A stretch of 64,000 bases of DNA from Stentor roeselii (taxonomy: Eukaryota; Ciliophora; Heterotrichea; Heterotrichida; Stentoridae): assembly GCA_006503475.1 (NCBI GenBank), contig RSEH01000192.1:28086-92085 (forward strand). The letters run 5' to 3'. The notes beneath the pieces were generated by a model, which was not told the DNA's origin, ran no database searches, and saw only the letters and a list, made by a program, of their open reading frames with translations. Both the position numbers and the translations under genes were made by a program. Position 1 is the stretch's first letter. Each line of letters begins with the position of its first letter. Shown here piece after piece: positions 28,098 through 37,568 of this stretch.

Positions 28098-28620
28098 ATT
28101 TATTGAGTTTTTAGATATGTTGGATTCGCAGAAGATGGAGGTTTAGAGAGTTTTGATTTAGGTTTAGAGGATTAGATGGTTTGGGATTTAGGGTCTAGGA
28201 TGGGTTTGAATTAAGATTTATTTCAATGAAGGAGTGGAAATTGGATGTTTTAAAGTGTTTGGGGATGAAATGTGTATATATTAATTTTGGAAGAATAATT
28301 TTAGGATTTTTAGAATTTTTGATCATATGTTTTTAGATTAGACTTCATGAGACGTTATACACATTAGAAGTAATTATTTATCAATTTTAAAAACTTTGAT
28401 GTAACTTACTTTTGGATAGTAATTAGTTCTTATTATAAAGAGAATTTATATGAGATTAGAGAGGTGTTTTGGTAGTCTTTGTAAAATAACTTAATAATCA
28501 ATTAAATCCTTTGATCATCTTTGATTTAAAACTTAAATTTACCTATAAATGAAATAAGAGTAAATTTATATAAATTCTCAAATGATTGTGAAATTCATGT
28601 CTTTATAAACAAATCTATAA
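28098..28620. other. Intergenic region upstream of the CIVS gene
   Basis: About 520 bp. The first 170 bp are strikingly G/T-rich on the plus strand (C/A-rich on the sense strand of the minus gene). The rest is AT-rich. No gene seen. Confidence 0.55.
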
Positions 28621-28812
28621 ATAAACCTTTTATTCTCATTAAAGATCCTTCACTCTTCCATGGCTATAACTTGAATTATCACTATAAATAGACCTTTATT
28701 CCTTATTAAAGATCCTTCACTCTTCCATGGCTATAACTTGAATTATCACTATAAAAAAACCTTTTATTTTATTGAAGATCCTTACTCTTGCAAGGCTATA
28801 ACCTATATTATC
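28621..28812. repeat. 67-bp tandem repeat, about three copies
   Basis: The unit contains aaagatccttcactcttcc and ggctataacttgaattatca. The phrase aaagatcc recurs at 28641, 28708 and (as gaagatcc) 28774, so the period is 66-67 bp. Copies 1 and 2 are nearly identical and copy 3 has diverged. No open frame crosses it. Confidence 0.88.
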
Positions 28813-28938
28813 AAAATAAAGCATTTCTTATATTTATACATTTTTCAGCAATATCAACTAAACTAAATTATCTATATATCCTATATTTTATTATAATCTG
28901 AAAGAATAGATTCTTTTTCCACACATTAAATCAATCAA

Positions 28939-29292
28939 TTATTTATCAATATTATACAGAAAAACATCACTATCAGAATTCGAATCATCACTTGTACTTA
29001 AGCACTCTTCCAGAGCTTTGAACCCTGCATCGAAAATAATAGGATTAATTTCAGGCCTTCTCGAAAAATAGTAGCATGAACTAAACACTGAAAGGTTTTT
29101 TTTTGAATATTCTGGAAATACATTCGAAGATGTAAGAATATCGTTTAATTCAGAAATTAGATCTTTTTCAGATTTACTTGAATCTTGTGCATCCAGGTCT
29201 TTAGAAGTTCGTTTAGAAGTCAGATCCTTTGAGCAGTTCTCTATTTTAGAGCTCTCTTGATTGATATTGAATAGTTTAGGATAGACTTCCAT
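28939..29292 (-). CDS. Hypothetical Ser/Asp-rich protein
   Basis: A 117-residue protein rich in Ser, Asp, Lys and Glu, with no signal peptide or membrane helix. The N-terminal half (to about residue 45) is low-complexity (SKRTSKDLDAQDSSKSEKDL). The middle has an ordered-looking aromatic patch (SSCYYFSRRPEINPIIFDAG). The acidic end (STSDDSNSDSDVF) has casein-kinase-2-like sites. Family not recognised. The start ATG at 29292 follows AAATATAA. It is probably a real small gene, since composition and start context match its neighbours. Confidence 0.6.
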   Translation of the reverse strand: MEVYPKLFNINQESSKIENCSKDLTSKRTSKDLDAQDSSKSEKDLISELNDILTSSNVFPEYSKKNLSVFSSCYYFSRRPEINPIIFDAGFKALEECLSTSDDSNSDSDVFLYNIDK

Positions 29293-29859
29293 TTATATTT
29301 AAAAACTTTTAGGTGCTAACAGTAGTAAATGATTTGGAAATTGAAAAAGCTTAAACAGATTTTTATGTTGAAATATGTTAGTCTCTCAAATAATTGAAAT
29401 ATTTTGCATATTCTAATGACTAAAAAACTTTAAAAAGACAACATCCAGAAAACTTCACAAGTAAAATATCGAGAATTTATAAAATACTTTAGGACAATCA
29501 GGAATCTCCTAAAATTTAATGATACCATCCAATCAATCATCAACTAAAAAAAATCCAAAAAGATCTTCCTTTATCTATATCCAAAACTCAGAATTTTCAT
29601 ATTTCTCAGCCTGATCTAAACAATTCTCAATACAATCAATGATAATCTTCAATCCCACCAAATCCCAAATCAAACCCCAGACGACCTAACCAAAGGCTAA
29701 ACCCAAAATCTAAACCCAAATCCTCTATCCAAAAACCTCAAAAACCAGTAAAAAACCCTCTAAAAACCCCCTAAACCTCAATCCAACCCCTAATCCCATT
29801 CCCCAAAAAACCCACAGCAACCCTCTCCAAATCTTCCATTTTATTCCACTTATAATAAT
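29293..29859. other. Divergent intergenic region
   Basis: About 570 bp. The right part (29600-29850) is extremely C/A-rich and G-poor on the plus strand, the clearest example of the upstream skew in this window. Short minus-strand open frames here are a by-product of that composition. No gene seen. Confidence 0.65.
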
Positions 29860-30930
29860 ATGGAATTTACCCCAACACAACTCTCCATAATAAACCTGAT
29901 TCTTCCCTTCAAATATCGAATAGAACCTAGTTCTAAAACAGAATCCAAAAGCAATAAACCAATCCAACGCAAGTCCGAAGCTGAAAACCTTCGAATTGAC
30001 TCAAGATTTCCTCCGAAAGTTCCTGAAAAAAGACCAGCAGAGAATCCGTTAAAGCAAGAGCCTTCAGTAAATCCCAAGTCCAGGTCATCAGAAGGTTACA
30101 AAAAGTTATTAAACATCATCAATGAGTTGAAAAAACATGAAAAAATGAGATTTTTTCAATCAAGTGTTGATAAAAAACATTATCCTGACTTCTTTGATAG
30201 TATTAAAGATTCAATTGACTTGGCCTTGGTTGAGTCGCGGTTGAATTCAGGGTATTATAAAGATTCGTATCAGTTCGCTTTGGACGTGAGAAAGATCTGG
30301 AAAAACTCGTTTTCTTACTTTTTGAAAGAAAATATTGAAATTTATCAAGCTGCTGTTGATTTGAGCATCGAATTTGAAAGGCTTATGGAAGGAAATGAAA
30401 ACTTGCAGATCACTGAAAAGAAAACTCAACCTGATGTCGGAGGAACGAATGATAAACCGGTCAAGATTGTCAAGGAGGAGAAAAGTGTATTGAATAATAA
30501 ACCACTTGGATATATGGAGAAAAAAGAACTTTGTGAAAAAATTCAGAAACTGGATCCGAAACATTTGAAGGGAGTTTTGGAAATTGTTAAGGAATGCACT
30601 GATATGAATGGAGAAGAACTTGAATTCGATCTTGATAACCTCCCACCAAGGACCTGCCGACGTCTTGACGAGTACGTAAAAAGCTGTTTTTCAAATACTA
30701 AAGTACCCAAAAGAGAAGAAGAAAAAAAAGTGAAAGAAAAAATCCCTGAGCCGCCAGTTCAAAAGGTCGAAGAAAAGAAGTCAGAAGTTTACCTTCCAGA
30801 AGATTCTGAAAGCGAGAGTTCAAGCACAAGTGAAAGTAAAGAAGATGAAATCCCGAACAGTAGCTACCCTTCAGGGTTTCACGGCCTAGAAGACGAGTTT
30901 ACATTCGGGTCTGACGTTGCCAGGTGGTAG
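29860..30930 (+). CDS. Bromodomain-NET (BET-like) chromatin protein
   Basis: A 356-residue protein with one bromodomain (about residues 78-178) and one NET/ET domain (about 217-280: GYMEKKELCEKIQKLDPKHL, LPPRTCRRLDEYVKSC). A basic linker lies between them, and an acidic Ser/Glu-rich tail follows (DSESESSSTSESKEDE). BET-family proteins read acetylated histones and recruit factors through the ET domain. Animal BETs have two bromodomains; plant GTE and many protist proteins have one. In place of the YN pair that ends helix B and binds acetyl-lysine, this protein has Tyr153-Phe154, so acetyl-lysine reading may be lost or changed. The domain order makes the BET assignment solid. Confidence 0.9.
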   Translation: MEFTPTQLSIINLILPFKYRIEPSSKTESKSNKPIQRKSEAENLRIDSRFPPKVPEKRPAENPLKQEPSVNPKSRSSEGYKKLLNIINELKKHEKMRFFQSSVDKKHYPDFFDSIKDSIDLALVESRLNSGYYKDSYQFALDVRKIWKNSFSYFLKENIEIYQAAVDLSIEFERLMEGNENLQITEKKTQPDVGGTNDKPVKIVKEEKSVLNNKPLGYMEKKELCEKIQKLDPKHLKGVLEIVKECTDMNGEELEFDLDNLPPRTCRRLDEYVKSCFSNTKVPKREEEKKVKEKIPEPPVQKVEEKKSEVYLPEDSESESSSTSESKEDEIPNSSYPSGFHGLEDEFTFGSDVARW

Positions 30931-32512
30931 GATAAATTAACTAGCTAACAGAAGATTTCAATAAGAAAAGATATGAAAAGTATGTTTAAGATACTGATTA
31001 TAATGAAGTTTATTTGATAAGTCGAAATTTTTAATGTGAAAAAGTAGAGTTTAATGGTTTAAGGAATTCTTATTGTTTTATTTGTGATTTTTTTGGATTA
31101 GAGATGAAGATTCTATTTGTCGAGAATTTATTAATGGACTTTATCAACTTGAATAGTATTAATTACATCGATTATTGGGCTGAAAGACTATCAATTTTAA
31201 TATTTTTGGAAGAATTCGTTTCTCGCTTTAAGTTTGCTAACTACTACTAGAGAATTTACCAATAACTTGCTAAGCATGTACCCGAAGCACTTCTTAATTC
31301 AGGGTTTTAGTCTGCTTACCTGCAGAAAAATTTACGCCAATAGCATTTGGATCAAATCAAGTGATACTTCAGAATTATGATCTAAAGAATTCTATTTTAA
31401 AAGCATATTTTAAGAGGATCTATAGTATCAAATACTATAAATTGCTTTTTTTATATTTTTAAGTTTTACCAATTAAATATAATCTCTTTGTATTAATGAA
31501 TAAAACTAATGCCTATCAAAAACCTTAACTAAGATAATATTATTGCAGCTATAAAGAATTTACGATTTTAAATATTTTAATTTCTAGTATTTAGATATTT
31601 GTTATTGTTGTGTGGTTAGATAAAAGCTGAGATATGAAAAAAAATTTCTAAATTTGGGTTATCAATAAAGTTTCCAGCATTTGATTACAAACATTTATTA
31701 TTTAAAAATGAAACTGATATAAATTTGTTGACTAACAAAGAAGATTTTTCCAGGTTTTAATAAGAAATAGAATATTATAGATACTGCTGCAAATCAGTTA
31801 TTATTAGATCAAATCAAAAGAAAATCAATTTCACAAAGACTCGGCATCTCACTCAAGTTAGATACTAATTTGGTCTATTAGAACTGTTAAATCGTTATGC
31901 AATTATCAGAGCTTGAAAAATAACCTGATGTACAGATTTTCGAATATCGAAGAAGTTTCAAGATAGTCACTTATCTGATTAGAGATTTGTTTTAAAGAGT
32001 AGTCATTCAAACGGTTTGCTATTATGTGTATTATGAGTTTATCATAAGTTTTCTGTATTTTTTATTCTAGTAATCAACTTTTTACATATAAGATTAACTA
32101 AGGCTTCTATTAGTGGCTAATATAACACTCGTTAAAACTACAGGACCCTTCAACGTTACTTGTAATGCAATAATCATTTAAACTATTCGAGATTTTCAAT
32201 ATTATGACTGATAATTTTTAATTAAAAGGACTTACCTCTTTCATTAAATCATCTGGTAAATTATTTAAGGTTATTCTAGGGATACTTGATGATCATCAGC
32301 AGATATTAGTTAGATGGACCTTTGTGGTATTAATGTTGAGGTTAATATCTTAGGATCAGTAATTTAAAATTTTAAGTTTCGTAATTTTCGGGATACTCAG
32401 TTGATTAGTTCAGAGTTTTCTGATTTTTGCGGAACAGTAAAAATATTAATTCATAACCATTTATCTAAAAAATTGATAACAAGATTAATCTTAACTCCAA
32501 ATCAAATACTCC
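30931..32512. other. Long intergenic region
   Basis: About 1.6 kb between the 3' end of the bromodomain gene and the 3' end of the CNNM gene. The first 200 bp are G/T-rich. Around 31253-31378 there is a plus-strand stretch of about 40 open codons with coding-like composition (SMYPKHFLIQGFSLL) and no ATG at its start, possibly a gene relic. No recognised family, RNA gene or repeat. Confidence 0.45.
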
Positions 32513-33688
32513 CTATAACAAACCTTCCCTATAAAACGATGCTGGGCGACTTCTTCCTTTCGTCCCGGCAAGTTTCTCAATCAAAGCATTAGAAATTTTC
32601 CTTACCTGCTCATCAATTAAAACACCATCCGTCCTAAACAAGCCCTCAAAAACAGCCTCCAAAGAAAAAACCCCTTTAACACAATTCCCTGAATGCCTTT
32701 CAGAAACCACAATAGCAACCATGGCCTTCCCTAAAGCCCTAATCGCCTTACTAACCGTCAACTTTTCCGATATAAAAACAGGCTTCAAAAACTTAACATT
32801 TGACCCTCGAATGCAATCCCCAAGCCACAATTTAAACAATTCTTGAACATTCATAACCCCCACAATATCTTCCTTCTTATCCTCATAAAGAAAAGCGAAA
32901 TTTTTCTTTTTTTTCACAATTTTTTCCAAAACTTTACGATCAACAGGTTTATTTACTGAAATTTTCAGAAATTCTTTAAAAGGTTTAAGAATTTTCTTAA
33001 GTTTTTTCTTTTTCAAGTCAATAATTGAATGTAAGACTTCGATTTGGAGTTTTTCAAGTTGTTGTCTTCCTTTTTCTTCATCTTCATCGAGGGTTAAAAA
33101 GCTTTTCAGTTGTTGATTTTGAAGAAAGCCTGAAGGACGACTTCCAAGAACTTTATCTAAAAGTTTTGAAATTGGGAAGGAAAGAGGTAAAAAAAGAACA
33201 ATTAAAACTTTTATTGTTGGAATCAGCTTCGCTGCTAGTTCAAGTCGATTCTTGCCGATGAAAATCACGTGAGGTAAAATTTCTCCAAAGAGCAGGACAA
33301 GAGTGATGCTTATGAAAATGTCGACTTCTTTGCTGAATATTTCAGATAAGAATAGAGGAAAAGCTTGTATTGAAATTGTGTAGGATAGAAGAAGGGTTAC
33401 CAGGACTAGGTGGTGATGAGATATTATGACTAAGACTTGCTTTGCCCATGTTTTTTCTGTTGTTGAACCGTTTTTGGCTTTTAGCTCTAGTTCTAACCTG
33501 TCAACACCTAAAAGTCCTAAAGTTAAACTTGACATCACACCACTAAAGACTATGCATGCCATAGCTAGGAAACTGTAGAGAATATATTCAGAAGTTGATT
33601 TATTCTTTATTGGCTCGCTTTCATCATCAGATTCTGAAGACGACAGGCATATGCCTATCTGAAGGTAAATCAAAATGACAGATATCAT
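32513..33688 (-). CDS. CNNM/CorB-type DUF21 membrane protein
   Basis: A 391-residue protein of the family linked to magnesium transport. A signal peptide (about 1-17) and a short acidic luminal segment lead into the DUF21 membrane domain. It has helices at about 36-60, 93-110, 124-145 and 157-174 and the motif GEILPH at 135-140, where most members have GEI.PQ. A cytosolic CBS-pair region follows at about 230-375 (KISVNKPVDRK, VGVMNVQELFKLWL, LTVSKAIRALGKAM). The CBS region is shorter than in animal CNNMs, and no C-terminal cyclic-nucleotide-like domain is present. The predicted role is Mg2+ efflux or its regulation, by family. The call is firm, the substrate is inferred. Confidence 0.88.
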   Translation of the reverse strand: MISVILIYLQIGICLSSSESDDESEPIKNKSTSEYILYSFLAMACIVFSGVMSSLTLGLLGVDRLELELKAKNGSTTEKTWAKQVLVIISHHHLVLVTLLLSYTISIQAFPLFLSEIFSKEVDIFISITLVLLFGEILPHVIFIGKNRLELAAKLIPTIKVLIVLFLPLSFPISKLLDKVLGSRPSGFLQNQQLKSFLTLDEDEEKGRQQLEKLQIEVLHSIIDLKKKKLKKILKPFKEFLKISVNKPVDRKVLEKIVKKKKNFAFLYEDKKEDIVGVMNVQELFKLWLGDCIRGSNVKFLKPVFISEKLTVSKAIRALGKAMVAIVVSERHSGNCVKGVFSLEAVFEGLFRTDGVLIDEQVRKISNALIEKLAGTKGRSRPASFYREGLL

Positions 33689-33884
33689 TTTTACTTGAAT
33701 CTTTGAATACTAAACTTAATTTGAAGATTTATTACAATCATCCAATGAAATCAAATTATCAGAAATCTTTAATAAACCTAAAAATAATTAATAAGAATCC
33801 TTAAAAACACCAAAAAATCCTTTAATTCAAACTTATCAATCCAGTATAAACCCTTCCTACTTTTATGACCTTAATCAGTTAAAA

Positions 33885-34643
33885 ATGCGTGCAACATGTC
33901 TTGGAAACGATCAAAAAAACTACCCTTGGCACTTAACGACTTTATTCTCTCAAACAGCTCCTCTTCGAAAGCGTTCAGATGCAGAGTCCAAATACGAGTC
34001 TCAATGGCACGGGATGGTCCTTCTCTCAAACAAAGAAGAGCGCTTCAGGTCTCCAAAGGACAAAGAAAGACATGGTTCAACATCTCGAACAATAGAACCT
34101 TCCCTACAGGACCCTTTGCCAGCAGGTCCTAGAAAAAAACTGATAAATCCAGAAATTTCCCCATTTTCCAGCAAAAAACCTACAGGAAGGTCTGGATCTC
34201 GAAAAAAACATGAAGAAAATGGAAAAATTTTAATGAAAAACTCGATTTCTCCAGGTAATACTTTAATCACTCATGGAATTTATGAGAAATATAGAGAAAG
34301 AAGTCTTACACCTCAGCCGAAAATTGAGAAAAATATGAAAAAAAGCTGTGAAAAAGCGAAAAATGATAGATTTGGGAATAGTTTAAAGGAAAAATTACCA
34401 CCTAAACCTAGGAAAAGTGTTAGAAGGGATCTTTTGTCTCAAATTTGTGGATTGCCTGCTAGTGGAAAGGTTGAGGATGAGGGGGTTAGGGGAAGTTGTG
34501 AAAGGATGAGGAGTCGTCAACTGGTTATGACTCAGCAGCAGGAAATTAGACCTGGAAGGAGGATGTCTTCGAATGAGAATCAACAGTGGAAAAGTTCACT
34601 TGATATAATCAAACATTATTTTAACAGCAAAACTTTTTATTAG
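33885..34643 (+). CDS. Basic, disordered hypothetical protein
   Basis: A 252-residue protein rich in Lys, Arg, Ser and Pro with no hydrophobic helix or recognised domain. Several short basic-Ser stretches (KKPTGRSGSRKK, PKPRKSVRRD) suggest phosphoregulated or filament-bound protein. A short ordered patch at about 183-192 (DLLSQICGLP) and a helical end (NENQQWKSSLDIIKHY) are visible. The nearest neighbour is the divergent CNNM gene, 196 bp away. The start ATG at 33885 is the first in the frame. Function unknown. Confidence 0.65.
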   Translation: MRATCLGNDQKNYPWHLTTLFSQTAPLRKRSDAESKYESQWHGMVLLSNKEERFRSPKDKERHGSTSRTIEPSLQDPLPAGPRKKLINPEISPFSSKKPTGRSGSRKKHEENGKILMKNSISPGNTLITHGIYEKYRERSLTPQPKIEKNMKKSCEKAKNDRFGNSLKEKLPPKPRKSVRRDLLSQICGLPASGKVEDEGVRGSCERMRSRQLVMTQQQEIRPGRRMSSNENQQWKSSLDIIKHYFNSKTFY

Positions 34644-35363
34644 GAATTGAGTCATCATGGGAAATAATCTTTCAATAATTCTGAATTGCATAGCTTTATT
34701 ACCTTTAACAAAACTCAGGAAAGTCTTAATCAGAGACACATAGAAGCCCATCATAATCTTCTGACCAGTATCTTGAATATATTTGTTAATAAACAATCGA
34801 TTTACCTGATGATACTTTTAGAATTTATAAGCCTTAAGATTAAATAAATCTTTGATAATGGATTAGGATCATTAATTACTACAATCTTGAGATAATTAAT
34901 TGAAATGATTGATTAAATTCAATAAGTAAAATAAAAAAGATTACGAAACTTGTACTTCCTTCATATCAGAAGAAAAATCCAATTCTAGGGACAAATCTTC
35001 TAAATTATTGCAGATCATATTGAATTATAAGAATAGCCTTTCATTTAACAATTAGTTTGATTTTCAAGTATAACTTTCAGAATAACTTTTTAAACGATAA
35101 TCAGTTAATTCTCCAAGTAAAACTTTAAAAAAGATTGAATAATAAAAAATAATCTGACATTATTTAGATTATCCTTATTCAAACCCAATAACAATTCATC
35201 CTTAATCCAATTATTATACAAGCAAGAAACGAACTATCCATATCCAAGTCCTCCTAATAAACCCAAAAATAACTTTAAGCAATTATGCAAAACCCACAAA
35301 AACCGATAAAAAACTCTAAAATAATCCTAAAATCTCATTTTTTCCACCCTGACCAAAATAATA
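34644..35363. other. Intergenic region
   Basis: About 720 bp, AT-rich. C/A-rich in the last 200 bp before the LRR gene. No gene, RNA or repeat seen. Confidence 0.55.
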
Positions 35364-37547
35364 ATGCAAAGATCAGAAGGTAGATACGAAAAATACGACA
35401 AAGGGGAAGTATCCAGCATCTACGCAACCCGTTCTCTAAGTCCAGAAGACCGTTTAAACCTTCGTAACAAAGACCTTCTCGAAATTCCATTGAATCAAAT
35501 CGACGAGTCGTGCAGTTCAATAATCGCATTAGGTTTCAACCGCATCACAAAAATTTCAAGTCTTCCAATCCGAATAATAAAGCTCGAGTTAAAAAACAAC
35601 CACATCAGCAAGATTCAAAACCTTGAAAAATTAATAAACCTTCAAGTCCTTGACCTATCAAACAACCGTATCACTTCAATCGAGAACCTTTCAAACAACC
35701 ACTGCTTACAAGAGCTTCATCTCGGCGACAACCACTTAAAAAAAGTAGAAAATCTTGAAATGTTAAAAGATCTTCGACGACTAAATCTAGAAAACAACTT
35801 TTTACCATCAACAAGTTCTTTTCGTCCACTTTCTCTAAACACAAAGTTGATGTTTTTAGTACTTAAAGGAAATCCTTTACAATTAAAATACAAGGCAGCG
35901 GTTTTAGCACTTCTTCCAAAACTGGTCTTTTTAGACTATTCACGTGTTCAGACTTCTGGGTTTAACAAGGCAGAGTCCTGCCCTGAGTTCTTTTCAAGTC
36001 GATTTTTCGAGCACGATGTTCCAGTCCACATAAATTTAGACGTCACTCCCAAGTCTTTTGCACAAGGACGTAAAGTGAAACCAAAAAGTGAATCGATTTC
36101 AATTGGAAAGAACTTTACACAGAAAACTGAAAACAAAGTGAATGAAAATAGTAAAGCTTTAAGAGCCACTGTCAGCAGCAAGGAAATTAAAAGAATGAAC
36201 AGCTTGCATCGTGTTGGAAGTTTAAGTGAAGTTGGAAGGATTCGGAGAATGTTTAAAAATGTCCCGATTTTTAAAGATGCTCCGAATAGTTTGGTTGATA
36301 ATCTGGTGAAAATAAGTGAATGTCAAAATGCTCAAGAAGGAGAAGTCATAGTTCAATCTGACAGCATCGTGGAAAAGATGATCATGATCAACAAAGGCAG
36401 TCTTGAGTACCAAAACAAGACCTACCCTTCAGGAACCTCTTTATTCTCAGAGTCACTTATAATCCCTGAAGACGTTAAAAGTGAAGTCATCTGTAAAGAC
36501 CAGTGCGAGTTTTACTCTCTATCAAAGCCAGAAGTTGATAAAATCTTCAAACTTTTTCCTACTTTCAAAGAATTCATCATGAAAAACTACCTCGATCGCA
36601 AAGTCTCTTCTAAAGATTTTCACTCAACACTGACGACGAAGTCGTCAGCAAACTTAAAAACTCGCGTTTTTTCTGAAAAAACTTTAGGAAAGTTAAACCT
36701 CAAATCACTGATCTCCTCAAGAACCTCTAAAGAAATAGGTCTTCCAGTGAAAGAACAAGTTCAAAAGGCCCGTGAGTCAGTTTCAACAAAAGTCCGTTCA
36801 GAAATCGAGAGTCTCTTCAAATCAGCAGATCCTTTCGACTTCACCCTCGACAATCACGAGTCAAGCGAGTCAGACCCTTCACTTTCTTCCCTTTCTCAAA
36901 AAGTAGACCAGTTATTTTCGATTTACTTGAAAGAGGTGGATTTGGCGAGATCTCATAAAGAAATTGAAGAAGAAGCAAAAGAGTTTTTAAAGAATGGCCC
37001 TAGAAAGGAAACTGAACTTCTGGCAATGGGAAGAGAAAGTATTAGAAAAATTGTGAATTCTTGTTCTTTTGGTGATGATAACCTTTGGATGTACTCTTAT
37101 GTTAAACAGATGGACCGGGCTTGTGAAGATATTAAAAATCTTCTGGCTGGTCGATCAGCTGAAGTGAGAGACGAGATCTTTTCTTGTCAAAGCGCTTTAA
37201 AGACTTTGATTAACCAGTCTTCTCAGTCTTTATCTGAAGTGACGATAAAGAACTACAAAGTTATATTAAATGACTGTGAAATGTTGAAGGTTTATGAAAA
37301 TCCAAAAGAAATTATATTGGAAATCTGTGGAAGTTACTTCTCTGATCCTTCTGTTAAGAACCTCGCTGAAGAAGTCATCGGGCTTATGCAACTTGCGAAT
37401 AAACTTAAAGACGCTCTTGCGAGCGTCATGAAAGCTCAAGAAGAAGAAAATGATCAAAAAGTCTTAAATGTAAGACAACAGCTACAAGATGAAGGACTTC
37501 TTTTATCTGATCTTCAAATTTCTTATCATTTATTCGAGTCACTTTAA
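35364..37547 (+). CDS. Leucine-rich-repeat protein with cyclic-nucleotide-binding-like domain
   Basis: A 727-residue protein of unusual domain order. Residues about 35-190 form SDS22-like leucine-rich repeats (KLELKNNHISKIQNLEKLIN, VLDLSNNRITSIENLS, LHLGDNHLKKVENLEM), closed by an LRR cap (LALLPKLVFLDYSRVQ). Residues about 290-405 resemble a cyclic-nucleotide-binding domain (IFKDAPNSLVDNLVKISECQ, GEVIVQSDSIVEKMIMINKG). Its phosphate-binding cassette is degenerate: LFSESLI in place of FGE.AL and no clear Arg, so it may not bind cAMP or cGMP. The last 230 residues are helical. LRRs of this type occur in dynein-related and phosphatase-regulatory proteins; a ciliary or signalling scaffold is plausible. 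The fusion itself is clear from the sequence. Confidence 0.85.
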   Translation: MQRSEGRYEKYDKGEVSSIYATRSLSPEDRLNLRNKDLLEIPLNQIDESCSSIIALGFNRITKISSLPIRIIKLELKNNHISKIQNLEKLINLQVLDLSNNRITSIENLSNNHCLQELHLGDNHLKKVENLEMLKDLRRLNLENNFLPSTSSFRPLSLNTKLMFLVLKGNPLQLKYKAAVLALLPKLVFLDYSRVQTSGFNKAESCPEFFSSRFFEHDVPVHINLDVTPKSFAQGRKVKPKSESISIGKNFTQKTENKVNENSKALRATVSSKEIKRMNSLHRVGSLSEVGRIRRMFKNVPIFKDAPNSLVDNLVKISECQNAQEGEVIVQSDSIVEKMIMINKGSLEYQNKTYPSGTSLFSESLIIPEDVKSEVICKDQCEFYSLSKPEVDKIFKLFPTFKEFIMKNYLDRKVSSKDFHSTLTTKSSANLKTRVFSEKTLGKLNLKSLISSRTSKEIGLPVKEQVQKARESVSTKVRSEIESLFKSADPFDFTLDNHESSESDPSLSSLSQKVDQLFSIYLKEVDLARSHKEIEEEAKEFLKNGPRKETELLAMGRESIRKIVNSCSFGDDNLWMYSYVKQMDRACEDIKNLLAGRSAEVRDEIFSCQSALKTLINQSSQSLSEVTIKNYKVILNDCEMLKVYENPKEIILEICGSYFSDPSVKNLAEEVIGLMQLANKLKDALASVMKAQEEENDQKVLNVRQQLQDEGLLLSDLQISYHLFESL

Positions 37548-37568
37548 AGAATTTTTATCTTAACTAAA

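Noticed and set aside
29725-30077. Minus-strand frames rich in Gly, Trp and Phe
   Set aside because: They arise from the strongly skewed upstream flank and from the antisense of the bromodomain gene.
32401-32592. 63-codon plus-strand frame at the 3' end of the CNNM gene
   Set aside because: No ATG start, and it overlaps the real gene on the other strand.
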